This document shows, one piece after another, positions 34,511 to 45,432 of a stretch of DNA of 64,000 nucleotides. The stretch comes from Phyllostachys edulis (taxonomy: Eukaryota > Streptophyta > Magnoliopsida > Poales > Poaceae): the NCBI GenBank assembly GCA_036346405.1, contig CM070548.1:67976877-68040876 (forward strand), in the 5' to 3' direction. The notes under the pieces are model-generated. The model was not told the origin of the DNA, ran no database searches, and saw only the letters and a list, made by a program, of their open reading frames with translations. The position numbers and the translations under genes were made by a program. Within the stretch, counting starts at the first letter, position 1, and the number at the start of each line of letters is the position of its first letter.

Positions 34511-35724
34511 GGAAGATGGCGGCTAGGGTTTTGGTGGTGTTTCTCGCATCCCGTACCTTCCCACAGCCTCATGCATCTCCTTATATAGTGCTCGTGATGG
34601 ATCCTATCCAACACATTTGATTTAATCAGATTCGTCTTGGTTTGTTCCAACCCGTTAAATGTGTGACCCAGAGGTTCATGCGTAGTTCGGTTGTGACTCG
34701 AAATCCTTTCCGATCACGGGTCATGCTTGCTCCTAGCGTAACATAACGATTCTGAATACACACAAATTATATCGGACGAACCTTAATGCAATATGATCTA
34801 CGACTGTGTCCTCATCACTTACGACTGTGTCCTATCTTTATACGACGATTCAGATTTGGTCATGACCATTCAGAACTCTTACGACTAGGTTACAACCACT
34901 CTGGATTACGCTCGACCGCCTACGACTAGCTCAGATTTCCTACGACCGATCCAGAATCGCTCGAATCGAGTGACCTACTCGTGTATACTCCCTTTGCCTC
35001 ACGATGTCTAGTTGAACTCCAGGTGAGATGTTGTGTCATCCATGGACTGTTCAATACTTTCTTGATCGAGTGTCGGATAACTTCACGTGGTCGAACACTT
35101 CGAATACTAGTGGCATGACCATACACTTTCTTTATCCGATCACAACGAGGGGCCCAGAGACATCTCTCCTGTTATGTTAGGAGGGGCAAATCCCATATCC
35201 GACCAGTCACATTCCTCTCCATGTTTCACAAAGATACCCGAAAGCTACCTTTATAACTACCCGATTCACGGTGTAGCGTTTGGCAACCCCTAAGAGTGCT
35301 ATTACACATGTAGAAAACCATGCCGATCTCGTGTCTAAGGATTATACATCATCATTGCTTGAGACCAACTAACGACACACGTAATCATAACAATCTCAAT
35401 AGTGTCTCAAGGTGGGTCTTATCCAACACCATATTCTCTAACATGTGTCCATATTATTGGTTTGATATCTCCATATCCATGACTCGTGAAACATAGTCAT
35501 CAACCAATACATATGCTAGTCTATTCATATGTGTCCTCATATGTTTCCACCGAGGAACGATAAGAATAATTATCACAGAAATATAGAGTTTCACAATCAA
35601 GTCACATACTTGATAATCAATATTAACAATATTATTCTTGGAACAAGATAACATATTATCCAATATGATGAACATAATGAAATATAATCATCTCTATGAT
35701 TGCCTCTAGGACATATTTCCAACA
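34511..35724 (-). repeat. 3' LTR of the Angela-like element, truncated
   Basis: Aligns with 43222-44441 of the 5' LTR. The terminal 395 bp (the equivalent of 42826-43221) is missing, and Tat gag sequence starts directly at 34510. Its dyad array (34799-34975) differs far more from the 5' LTR than the rest does. Confidence 0.88.
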
Positions 35725-35743
35725 GTCTCCCACTTGCACTAGA
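35725..35743 (-). promoter_or_regulatory. polypurine tract of the Angela-like element
   Basis: The minus strand reads AGTGCAAGTGGGAGAC directly before the LTR start TGTTGGAAATATG, the typical PPT-LTR junction of this lineage. Confidence 0.85.
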
Positions 35744-35839
35744 GTCAATCATTTAGGTATTTAATACCAATAGCTCTTGTGTGTGCCTCATGCTTTGGCT
35801 GTGTGAGAGGCTTTGTCAACGAATCAGCAACATTTAAAT

Positions 35840-36434
35840 CCGTATGAACTTTGCATATCTTAACATCTCCTCTATCCACCAATTCGCGAATAAGATGATA
35901 GCGCCTAAGTATATGCTTGGACTTCTGATGGGATCTAGGCTCCTTAGCCTACGCAGTGGCTCCATTGTTGTCACAATAGAGATCCATTGGGTTCGAGGCA
36001 CTCGGAACCACACCCAACTTAGCAATGAAATTTCTTATCCAAACACCTTCTTTTGCAGCTTCAGAAGTCGCAATGTACTCGGCCTCTGTCGTGGAATCAG
36101 CAACCGTCTCTTGCTTGAAACTTTTCCAGCTCACTGCTCCTCCATTCAAAATGAATACAAAACCAGACTGCGAACGATAATCATCTTTGTCGGTTTGAAA
36201 GCTTGCATCGGTGTAACTATTTACAACGAGCACTTCATCACCGCCATAAACTAGGAACACATCCTTAGTCCTTCTTAAGTACTTAAGAATATTTTTCACA
36301 GCTATCCAGTGACTTTCACCGGGATTAGCTTGGTATCTGCTCGTAACACTTAGAGCATATGATACATCTGGTCGTGTAGATAGCATGGCATACATGATAG
36401 ATCCAATGGCCGAAGCATATGGAATATCACTCAT
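35840..36434 (-). pseudogene. Angela-like element RNase H
   Basis: Copia RNase H with RPDVSYALSVTSRYQ, VNSYTDASFQTDKDDYRSQS, GAVSWKSFKQETVADSTTEA and EYIATSEAAKEGVWIRNF. The catalytic D and E positions (YTDASF, TEAEY) are present. The rest of the C-terminus (DLYCDNNGA and on) shifts frame near 35950. Confidence 0.85.
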
Positions 36435-36464
36435 TTTGTCTCGCTCATCAGTGGTCGTAGGACA

Positions 36465-36805
36465 CTAATTCTTGCTAAGATTAATGCCATGTGCCATGGG
36501 CAAGAATCCTCTCTTGGAATTTTGCATGTTGAACCGATTAAACACTTTGTTTATGTACATATCTTGGCTCAATCCAATTAGCCTCTTAGATCTATCTCTA
36601 TAGATCCTTATTCCCAAGATATATGCTGCATCTCCTAAATCTTTCATTGAGAAACTATTTCTTAATGAAGTTTTAACAGATTCAAGTATTGGAATGTCAT
36701 TTTCGACCAGTAGTATGTCATCTACATACAAGATCAGAATAACAAGCGCGCTCTCACTAACCTTTATGTAAACACAAGGTTCTTCTTTGTTCTTGACGAA
36801 ACCAA
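36465..36805 (-). pseudogene. Angela-like element RT, C-terminal part with active site
   Basis: Resumes the RT after the Sirevirus-like LTR: FVKNKEEPCVYIKVSESALV then ILILYVDDILLVENDIPILE, with the YVDD box intact. FSMKDLGDAAYILGIRIYRD and GLSQDMYINKVFNRF follow. A stop lies just before the RNase H segment. Confidence 0.87.
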
Positions 36806-37189
36806 TGAAAGCATCTAGGCCCCTAAAAATTTGTTTTGATAATTAATGATAATATGTGAATATGGGATTAACATGTTTTTAAGTATTTACAAGGTTAAGT
36901 CTCATTGGTGAAATTGATGACGTAAAGATGCATGCCAAAGGATAACATGAAGATCTACATGGCTTGAAGACAAGGTACAAGTAGTCTAGGATTCTTTTAT
37001 GTTTTACCGGTCTTAGAAGATTTGGTTAGATGACCGAATTATAGGTTAAATGCCGTACTATTAAGAGGGATCACGAATAGTAGCTTGATAGCATGTTCTT
37101 GTGCCATATGGATCAATTTAGGATCATGCATGCATTTGAATCCATACTTAAAATTGACTTAGAAAGCTTTGAGCACTTTGGTCTAAAAT

Positions 37190-37850
37190 CGGTAGTACCG
37201 TTAGCTTGTCATCAAGGATTTGTACCTTCTGTCTTGATATGACCGAGATTTACTTGGCGGTAGTACCGAATTTTGTAGGCTAAAGCCAACTGTGCGCTAA
37301 TGAGGTACGACCGGCTCTTGGAGCGGTGCAACCGCATTGCGGTCGTTCCGAAAATTAGTTGGCGGTTGAATAAAAACAGAACCAGTGCATTTTTCCTCAG
37401 AACCTCTCTTTGGTTTTCGGTTGAACCGCGCTGAGAATCGGCTGTACCGATTTTCGGCTGAACCGATTTTTCTATGGCGGTTGAAGAAAACCAGAACTAG
37501 TGTAATTTTGACCTGGAGCTCTCTGTGATTTTCAGTTGAACCGCATTTGGGAAGCGGTTGAACCGCACTGCGGTTGTACCAATTCTTATAAGGCGGTTCA
37601 TATTTTCCAGAGAACTTGTCGTTTCAGCAGATCTAGAAACCATACGATCGGTTGTACCGCGCTTCAATGCGGTTCAACCGGGCGATGCGGTTGTACCACA
37701 AATTACTTGGCGGTTGTACCGGACGGCAAATTCCAACGGCTATGTCAGAGTAATTAATGCCGCCGTTCTAGCCGTTACGGGCTTCTGACGCAAAATGCGG
37801 TTCAACCGGGCTCTTAACGCCAGTTGTACCGAATTTGGCTGAAAGTTGGG
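37190..37850. repeat. GGTT(G/C)AACCG / GGTTGTACCG dyad cluster
   Basis: More than ten occurrences of GCGGTTGAACCGC, GCGGTTGTACCG, CGGTAGTACCG and close variants on both strands. They are spaced roughly 20-60 bp apart within U3 of the Sirevirus-like LTR. Confidence 0.8.
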
Positions 37851-37886
37851 GATTTGGTCCCCAACGGTCATAATTGTTGGTGGGGG

Positions 37887-37895
37887 CTATAAATA
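37887..37895 (+). promoter_or_regulatory. TATA box of the Sirevirus-like LTR
   Basis: CTATAAATA, preceded by the dyad cluster. It is matched by an identical CTATAAATA at 47163-47171 in the other Sirevirus-like LTR. Confidence 0.7.
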
Positions 37896-38536
37896 CCTCC
37901 CAACTGCTTTTGGACAAGTTGCTAGTGAACATTTAACATCCTTAGAGCCTTGGAGCAAAGTGCATTCACTCAACACCCAAAATTCTCTTGCGCATTCATT
38001 GGTTGGTAGTTGAGTTCATTCAAGTGCATCAATTCATTCTAGATTGATCCTATTGCATTTGAGCATCGTCAAGCGAAGGTCATGGTTTGTTACTCTTGGA
38101 GTTTTGCCGAACTCTTAGACGGCCTTGGCGGTGGAGCATGGTGATCTCTTCAAGAAGATTGTGAAGAGACCCGATGCAAGTTTGTGAGTGGTTTGGATTG
38201 GCCATCTCCGGAGCGGAGGAAGAACAACCATAGTGATCGAGGGAAGGATTAATTCGTGGAGCCGGCTTGAGTTGTCAAGCTTTCTCAACGTGGACTAGTG
38301 AAGATCGGCAAGTCTTCGATACCACGGGAAAACATCGTTGTCTCATTGTGGTAATTTCTAATCTTTATATTTCCGCATTTGTATTTCTAGCTTGATTATT
38401 GTGACTAAAGTGTCTAGCTAGAAGTGTAAATTGTTTAGACTAAGTTATTAATCGGCTTACATTGTTAAATTGTTACAAAGTTTAAAAACCTCCTATTCAC
38501 CCCCCTCTAGTCGGTTATCCTTGATCCTACAACCAA

Positions 38537-39463
38537 ACCTTTTGATTTCCTCATCGAAACGTATATTCCAACTCCGAGATGCTTGCTTCAACCCATAAAT
38601 GGACTTTTGAAGTTTGCATACTTTACTAGCATTCTTTGGATCGACAAAACCTTTAGGTTGTGTCATGTACATATCCTTATCTAGGTTTCCATTAAGGAAA
38701 GCTGTTTTGACATCCATTTGCCATATCTCATAGTCGAAATATGCAACAATAGCTAGAATGATCCGAACAGATTTAAGCATCGCTACGGGTGAGAAAGTCT
38801 CATCGTAGTCAACTCCTTGAACTTGTCGAAAACCTTTTGCGACTAGTCGAGCTTTATGAATGTGAACATTTCCATCCATATCAATCTTTTTCTTATATAT
38901 CAATTTGCACTCAATGGTTTTAACACCATCAAGTGGATCGACTAGGTTCCAAACCTGATTTTCTCTCATGGAGTCTATTTCGGATTTCATGGCTCCAAGC
39001 CATTTCTCAGAGTCTGGGTCCATCATCGCTTCCTCATAAGTCTTAGGCTCATCGTTATTCAATAATAATACGTCATGCCCATACCTTGTAGGCAATTGAC
39101 ACGGCCTTTTAGATCTACGTGGGGCTGGTGCCTCATCTACAGGTTCAACAACAATTTGTTCATCCAGTAGAGGTTCAGTAGGAGTTGAAACACTTTCAGA
39201 TGTTTCCCGAATTTCTTCGAGTTGCACCTTTCTCCCATCGACTCCTTTTGAAAGAAACTCTTTCTCCAAAAGACACCATTTCGGCAACAAAACTTTGTCT
39301 TCTTCCGGTTGTAGAAATAATATCCTTTGGTTTCCCTAGGATATCCTATAAAGAAGAATTTATCTGATTTGGGTGCGAGTTTGTCAGACGTCAAACGTTT
39401 AACATAGACATCACAACCCCATATCCTTAGAAAAGACAAACTAAGACTCTTCCCAGTCCACAT
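38537..39463 (-). pseudogene. Angela-like element integrase C-terminus, linker and RT N-terminal part
   Basis: 39463-39137 is the integrase C-terminal/linker region (MWTGKSLSLSFLRIWGCDVY, SDKFFFIGYPRETKGYYFYN). A frameshift follows, then the acidic linker (EPVDEAPAPRRSKRPCQLPT). RT comes next: EKWLGAMKSEIDSMRENQVW, ARLVAKGFRQVQGVDYDETF, WQMDVKTAFLNGNLDKDMYM and LQKSIYGLKQASRSWNIRF. The sequence EEIKRFG is cut by the Sirevirus-like LTR; the YVDD box lies on the other side. Confidence 0.87.
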
Positions 39464-39488
39464 CTCATATGGTGTCTTATCTACTGAT

Positions 39489-39929
39489 TTAGATGGTACC
39501 TGATTCCAAAATGTCAGCGGGAGTTTCTAGAGCATAACCCCAAAAATACAATGGAAGATCGGATTGACTCATCATTGATCGAACCATGTCCAACAAGGTC
39601 CTATTACGCCGCTCGGACACCCCATTCCATTGTGGAGTGCCGGGTGGTGTAAGCTGTGGAACAATTCCATATTGTTTCAAATGACTACCAAACTCATGGC
39701 TCAAGAACTCACCTCCACGATCAGATCGTAAAGATTTGATTGTCTTGCCAAGTTGATTCTGTACCTCACTCTGGAACTCCTTGAATTTTTCAAAGGATTC
39801 CGACTTGTGCCTCATTAAGTAGATATAACCATATCTACTATAGTCATCGGTGAAAGTAATGAAGTACTGAAAACCACCTCTAGCTATCGTACTCATTGGT
39901 CCACACACATCAGTATATATGAGTGCCAA
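39489..39929 (-). pseudogene. Angela-like element integrase core
   Basis: Copia integrase with D (ALIYTDVCGPMS), D (IKSLRSDRGGEFLS) and E (PQWNGVSERRNRTLLDMV). The segment is open for 146 residues, ending at a TGA after a frameshift near ETPADIL. The zinc-binding N-terminus lies in the upstream segment. Confidence 0.88.
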
Positions 39930-39973
39930 CCGGCCTGACGCCTCTCACTACGACTCGGTGAAAGGTGTCTTGG

Positions 39974-40468
39974 TCATCTTTCCACTGTGCAAGATTCGCA
40001 TGTGTCAAATGATTCCAAATCAAATGAGTCTAGAGTTCCATCATTATGGAGCTTTTTCATGCGTTTCTCACTTATGTGACCCAAACGACAATGCCAAATG
40101 AAAGTGGAATTTATTTCATTAGGCCGAAGCCTTTTCACATTAATATTATAGACGGATGCATCAACAAGACTTAAAATAAACAACCCATTCAAAACAGGTG
40201 CATAGCCGTAAAACACTTCATTCAAAAATATAGAACAACCATTGTTCTCAATAATGAATTTATAACCCTCTGCCATCAAACATGAGGCAGAGATGATGTT
40301 TCTACTAATGGCTGGAACATAATAACAATTATTCAATTCCATAATAAATCCTAAAGGCAAAAGTAATAGCAAAGTCCCGACGGCTAATGCAGCAACCCTT
40401 ACTTTATTTCCGACGTGAAGATCCATCTCGCCCTTTGCAATTCTCCTACTCTTTGTTAGACTCTGCAT
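39974..40468 (-). pseudogene. Angela-like element protease remnant and gag-pre-integrase domain
   Basis: Contains VRVAALAVGTLLLLLPLGFI and NNCYYVPAISRNIISASCLM (protease C-terminal part), then TFIWHCRLGHISEKRMKKLH and SCTVER, the gag-pre-integrase zinc-binding HHCC region. The protease active site should lie just upstream (40470-40560), where the frame is broken. Confidence 0.78.
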
Positions 40469-40559
40469 CGAATTGTAGATATGAGCAACCGATCCAGATC
40501 AAATACCCATGAGTTAACGAGAAGAGTCAAGAAGAAAACATCTATAACATTAATACCGT

Positions 40560-41412
40560 AGTGGAAGCTTTAGTCCCACCATTCTTTTTTCGATCGGCCG
40601 GTATTTCTTTCGGTTCCTCTTCCAATGGCCTAGCTCTTTGCAAGAAAAGCATTCATTCTCTTGAGTCGGGCGGACTTAGTCTTGAGCTTAGGCTTGTTTT
40701 TGATCTCATCCGAAACTTTAGCCTTGCCCTTTCTGACCCAAGTCTTGGCCTTCTTCTTGAAGCTTGTACTCTTTTGCACCATCATCACATGATTGTTGCA
40801 TTTCTTAATCTTGCCCTCTCATTGTCTTAAGCATCATATGCGATTCGGTGAGATTCTTGTCTAAGCCGCTTATATGGAAGTTCAAAATGAAGCGCCCATA
40901 ACTTGCGAGCGAAGCAAGAATCAAATCAGAGCCAACTCTTGGCCAAGTGGAAAACCAAGTTTTTCTAAGCTCTGTGTGTAACCAACCATTTTGATCACAT
41001 GAGGGCTCACCGGACTACCCTCAGCTAGCTTACACCCAAACAAGTTCTTTGAGATCTCATATCTCTCGGTTCTTGCTTGTGTCTCAAACATGCCTTTGGC
41101 GCCACGATCATATCGTAGGGCCTCAATGTTCTCAAACCGCTACAAGGTCCGAGTTCATCGCAGACAAGCATGAGACAGCTAACATCAAGGGATTCATCAC
41201 ATGTCTTTTTATAGGCGGTTTTAAGAGTAGCAGCAGCATTCTCTGTAGGCACATCTGGAATTGGTTCCTCTAGAACATGTTCTTTTTTATCTTGCCTAAG
41301 AACAATTTTTAGGTTGCGAGACCAATCTGCAAAATTTGTTCCATTCAGTTTTTTCCTTTTCAAGTATCGAACGTAAAGCAAAACTGGATGTAGGTACAGC
41401 AATAGGTGCCAT
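40560..41412 (-). pseudogene. Angela-like element gag
   Basis: ATG at 41410-41412. It begins MAPIAVPTSSFALRSI, then EKEKLNGTNFADWSRNLKIV, EEPIPDVPTENAAATLKTAY and a UBN2-type gag core. It ends in a degraded CCHC knuckle (CKE.GHWKRN) near 40600-40640. Several frame shifts lie between 41280 and 40640. Confidence 0.75.
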
Positions 41413-42811
41413 GATCTACAACATAAATTATGAAAACTAAGACATATATTCAAGAAAAGTAACTTCTATTAAACAATTTAATAAAGATACTCCCACTAAA
41501 TACCATATCCCTCTTATGACATTTAATGATTCAAGATACAAAATCAATTAATCTACTAGTGAGCTATGGCATCACTGCTAGAAGATTAGTGAAATTGGTA
41601 AGCAACCCTTTGCTAATCATATCTCTATATGACTCTTGTTGTTGGGCAGCATCTTTATGCTTCAGCACCCAACCCTTATGCCCCAAGGTCCACAACTATT
41701 ACGATAACCTTGTTAAGTTAAACCAATGCTCAGCGTGTAAGTGTTTGACACAAACCCATCTAGTCTAGTAAAGTTAATGGCACTCTACTATGGCAAGACC
41801 TACCAATAAAATACATGACTTTTGATGGTGCAGTATATTTGGGAGGGCATCAATTTAACTTAATATTATCTGAGAGAATTTTACTTCTACCATGTTAAAA
41901 GCATTTAGAGCAAAACATGTATAGAAATAAATGAACATGAATATAAAGGCATTCACAGACAATCAAATTGCATTGTGATATAGTATGACCCTTCTTCATG
42001 GTGACCTCCATCGCCATGCATCCTGTTCGCCATGTCTTCAAGTGGTCGACTCCTCCAAGCACTCCCACTAAGCCATCATTTCTAATAGCACTAGTAATGA
42101 AACACAAGGAGTAAAAAAGCATCACAAGTCGACACACAGGGGTTATACAAAAATAGATATACAGCCTTGGGCTGCAATTAACATGACACGCAGGTCATGA
42201 ACATTACACATATACATGTATCTCATACATGAACCATTATGGGTCATACTATTCACATCAAACCCTGCAAAAATAAGTTATGCATATTGGACGACATGAG
42301 CACACACTACCTATAGCGCGCGGTACGAGTACCCAGCACGGCGGTCCCGCTAGCCGGTTAGCGGGCGGGGTCCAAAGGGGCAGCGCCCCTCGCTGGTCGA
42401 GGGCAGCGCGCTTGGAAACTTTTTTCGAGATATGAATCTTATTCATGTATCCGAGCCTTGGAAATCATCAGATTAATCACATTAACCCTATTCCGAACTA
42501 CTCTGATTAGTGCCTTTGACACGACCACACACACTGCGGCAAACTCCGATGGCGGAATTCCGACCAGTAGGAGTGATATGCAGTCTGGTCGTGAACAAGT
42601 GCAATAAATCATCTGGTCATTATAAGCTCTTACCTCCTCGTAAACCCATCTACTACCACCGAGAAACTGATTGATCAAATCGACTAGGGTCTAGATCGTT
42701 CCATCTATATGAACCGTTCTAGGTTACCAGACCTGACCAGTAATAGATCCAATCTACTACTACAACATATCAAGTATATGCGATCGATCCAGATCAAAAA
42801 CTACGCAGGAC
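41413..42811. other. leader region of the Angela-like element
   Basis: Between the PBS and gag, about 1.4 kb, AT-rich except for a GC-rich stretch near 42305-42420. No coding sequence was recognised. Long leaders are usual in BARE/Angela elements. Confidence 0.6.
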
Positions 42812-42824
42812 GGCTCTGATACCA
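42812..42824 (-). promoter_or_regulatory. primer-binding site of the Angela-like element
   Basis: The minus strand reads TGGTATCAGAGCC one base after the LTR end, the standard copia primer-binding site complementary to the 3' end of initiator-Met tRNA. Confidence 0.92.
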
Positions 42825-42825
42825 C

Positions 42826-44441
42826 TGTTGGGTCACGGGGTAGGCTACGATAGCTATAAACAAAAATTTCTACCACGCAAACCAGGAAGCCAAGCAAGTA
42901 GATGATTATAGATCGTTACCACCAGACGCGCAGAGCAGCGGAATAAGGGTTGGAGCAGCCTGGTCCAACGTATAGCGCGTCAATGTAATGGTCATAGTCG
43001 ATCGTCCAACGTCCAGCAAGTCGATGCAGTGGTCGTAGTCGATCGTCCAGCGTCCTCGCGAGTCGATCGTCTCCTCCAGCAACCTCTGTAGTTCCTTGTG
43101 AAGATCGTGGATCGTCCTTAAGCGCAACAATCGCAGTAGCGCCTCTATGGCATCCACACGTCTAGGGCAGGAACAACCATACGCCGGTGTGCTAGTACCA
43201 AGTCTCACGGCAGAGCTCTCAGGAAGATGGCGGCTAGGGTTTTGGTGGTCTTTCTCGCGTCCTGTACCTCCCCACAGCCTCATGCATCACCTTATATAGT
43301 GCTCGTGACGGATCCTATCCGAACACGTTTGACGAATCGATTTAGATCTTGGTTTGTTCCAACCCGTTAAGTATGTGACCAGAGGTTCATGCGTAGTTCG
43401 GTTGTGACTCAGAAATCCTTTCCGATCACGGGTCGTAGCGGCTCCTAGCAGAACATAACGATTCCCGAATACACACAAATTATATCGGACGAACCTTAAT
43501 GCAATATGATCTACGACTAGGTCCTCATCACTTACGACCAGGTCCTATCTTTATAAGACCAGTTCGTATTTGGTCATGACCAGTTCGTAACTCTTTACGA
43601 CCTGGTTACGACCACTCTGTGATTACATTCGACCAGTCTACGACCAGCTTGTATTTCCCTACGACCGATCCAGAATCGTCGAATCGAGCGACCTACTCGT
43701 GTATACTCCCTTTGCCTCACGATGTCTGGTTGAACTCCAGGTGAGATGTTGTGTCATCCATGGACTGTTCAATACTTTCTCGATCGAGTGTCGGATAACT
43801 TCACGTGGTCGAACACTTCGACTACTAGTGGCATGGCCATACACTTTCTTTATCCGATCACAACGAGGGGCCCAGAGACATCTCTCCTGTTATGTTAGGA
43901 GGGGCAAATCCCATATCCGACCAATCACATTCCTCTCCATGTTTCACAAAGATACCCAAAGCTACCTTTATAACTACCCGATTCTGAGTAGCGTTTGGCA
44001 ACCCCTAAGAGTGTTATTACACATGTAGGAAACCATCTTGATCTCGTGTCTAAGGATTATACATCATCATTGCTTGAGACCAACTAACGACACACAGAAT
44101 CATAACAATCTCAATAGTGTCTCAAGGTGGGTCTTATCCAACACCATGTTCTCTAACATGTGTCCATATTATTGGTTTGATATCTCCATATCCATGACTC
44201 GTGAAACATAGTCATCAACCAATACATATGCTAGTCTATTCATATGTGTCCTCATATGTTTCCTACTAGGGAACGTATAAGAATAATTATCACAAAAATA
44301 TAGAGTTTCACAATCAAGTCACATACTTGATAATCAATATTAACAATATTATTCTTTGAACAAGATAACATATTATCCAATATGATGGACATAATGAAAT
44401 ATAATCATCTCTATGATTGCCTCTAGGGCATATTTCCAACA
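42826..44441 (-). repeat. 5' LTR of the Angela-like element
   Basis: 1616 bp. The minus strand starts TGTTGGAAATATGCCCTAG and ends CGTGACCCAACA. The TATA box (minus ACTATATAAG) is at 43291-43300, and the dyad-rich array is at 43505-43690, upstream of it. The outer flank GAAAG (44442-44446) has no partner because the other LTR is truncated. Confidence 0.92.
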
Positions 44442-44572
44442 GAAAGATCTCCGGAGGCGACATTACCATCGGATGATGCATCGCTCGGCTCATAGTCGAA
44501 ACCAACATCCATGTCGATATCTGCATAATCGGCCAAATCGAACTAGTTCTCCTCGTTCCACTCTCCTGCCAT
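44442..44572 (-). pseudogene. Tat element gag, first codons
   Basis: ATG at 44570-44572: MAGEWNEEN, then TAG, then FDLADYADIDMDVGFDYEPS, an acidic start cut by the Angela-like insertion at 44441. It lies 70 bp inside the 5' LTR end. The TAG replaces what looks like a Gln codon. Confidence 0.65.
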
Positions 44573-44609
44573 GAGAGCATGAGAATCAGAAAGACAAAGG
44601 AAAGTTGAT

Positions 44610-44639
44610 GACTCAAAGATCCCCACAGTCAGCGCTAAC
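44610..44639 (-). promoter_or_regulatory. presumed primer-binding region of the Tat element
   Basis: Directly inside the 5' LTR; the minus strand reads GTTAGCGCTGACTGTGGGGA. The position is right for a PBS. I did not identify the matching tRNA. Confidence 0.45.
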
Positions 44640-45427
44640 TATCGGTGTTTTAGAACCGAACTTACGTAAAGATTGTTTGATTCGGGGGTTCCTCTAGGCT
44701 CAAAATCACACAGAGATGGAGACACGGAGATTTTTATACAAGTTCGGGCCTTCTCCTGGGAGAATAACAACCCTACTCCTGTGTGTATGTATTGAGTATA
44801 CTGGATTACAAGATGGAATCAGAGACTAGAGTATTGTCCTTCTAATCTTCTTTCGCCTCTCTCCTCTTCGCGATGATCCTTGCCTTTTATACTGTCCCCG
44901 GGGTGTTGGATCTTCAGTATAAAGGTCACATTAACGCACCAGATCGTAGAGCCGTTACCAGAGGTTATTACGGAGTTATAACGCTCCCACGCTTGCGTGC
45001 AATTATCACCATAACAGGGAGTTAAGTCGTGCTGTTATTCCAGGGAATAACAGCGTAATTGATTGCTCATATCCTTGGATACGGTACATGAGATTCTCTG
45101 ATCGACTAGGCCCATATGTCTGTGAGTCCTGTCGACTGAGGACTGGTCGTAGAAGAGGTTACGACTAGGTGGTGGTCGTAGGAGAGCCTACAGCCACAGA
45201 TCGATCGTAGTAGAGCTTACGATCATGGGATAGTCGTAGAAGGGTTTACGACTATGGGGTAGTCGTAGGAAGACCCACGACTACGGGATAGTCGTTGGAG
45301 AACTTACGACTTCCAGCTTCTCCCTTATGAATATTAAGGGGTATACTCAAGAGTTATATGATGTCATTATTATCCATAATATGAATTATAGATATATAAT
45401 AAAATAAGGATTGTTATATCCTCGTCA
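44640..45427 (-). repeat. 5' LTR of the Tat element
   Basis: 788 bp. On plus it starts TATCGGTGTTTTAGAACC (terminal TG changed to TA) and ends CCTCGTCA. The minus-strand TATA-like GTATAAAAGG (44885-44894) lies downstream of the dyad array at 45130-45310. It is followed by ACCTC (45428-45432), the target duplication. Confidence 0.88.
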
Positions 45428-45432
45428 ACCTC
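45428..45432. repeat. right target-site duplication of the Tat element (ACCTC)
   Basis: ACCTC, matching 20712-20716. Confidence 0.8.

Larger units (their letters stand above)
36801..38536 (+). mobile_element. Sirevirus-like copia solo LTR inside the Angela-like RT
   Basis: The LTR is 36806-38531 (1726 bp), starting TGAAAGCATCTAGGCCCCTA and ending GATCCTACA, flanked by ACCAA (36801-36805, 38532-38536). The end CTATTCACCCCCCTCTAG just before the terminus is typical of Sirevirus-type LTRs. It contains many GCGGTTGAACCGC / GGTTGTACCG dyads (37190-37850) upstream of a TATA box (37887-37895). No coding internal region is present. It is the innermost and so among the youngest insertions of the nest. 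Confidence 0.87.
34511..44441 (-). mobile_element. Angela/BARE-like Ty1/copia element, two LTRs, 3' LTR truncated
   Basis: Minus-strand order: 5' LTR 42826-44441, PBS, leader, gag, gag-pre-integrase, integrase, RT, RNase H, PPT and 3' LTR 34511-35724. The copia domain order (integrase before RT) is clear. The 3' LTR lacks about 395 bp at its end, so the far boundary and TSD are lost. It is inserted in the gag of the Tat element and is itself split by a 1.7 kb Sirevirus-like LTR. Frameshifts occur in gag, integrase and the integrase-RT linker. Confidence 0.9.
20717..45427 (-). mobile_element. Ty3/gypsy element of the Tat lineage, both LTRs, nested insertions
   Basis: The 24.7 kb span reduces to about 13 kb after removing the Angela-like solo LTR (25179-26737) and the Angela-like element (34511-44441). 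Minus-strand order: 5' LTR 44640-45427, leader, gag, protease, RT-RNase H, second (archaeal-type) RNase H, integrase, a long 3' region with repeats and an antisense spliced ORF, a purine-rich tract (TCAGGGGCTAGA) and 3' LTR 20717-21510. The second RNase H before integrase and the antisense extra ORF with the gypsy-type transposon domain are known Tat-lineage traits. ACCTC flanks both ends. Stops, frameshifts and a changed RT active site make it defective. Confidence 0.87.

Noticed and set aside
42258..42446. Short ORF and GC-rich patch in the Angela-like leader
   Set aside because: No family resemblance; leader sequence of a retrotransposon.
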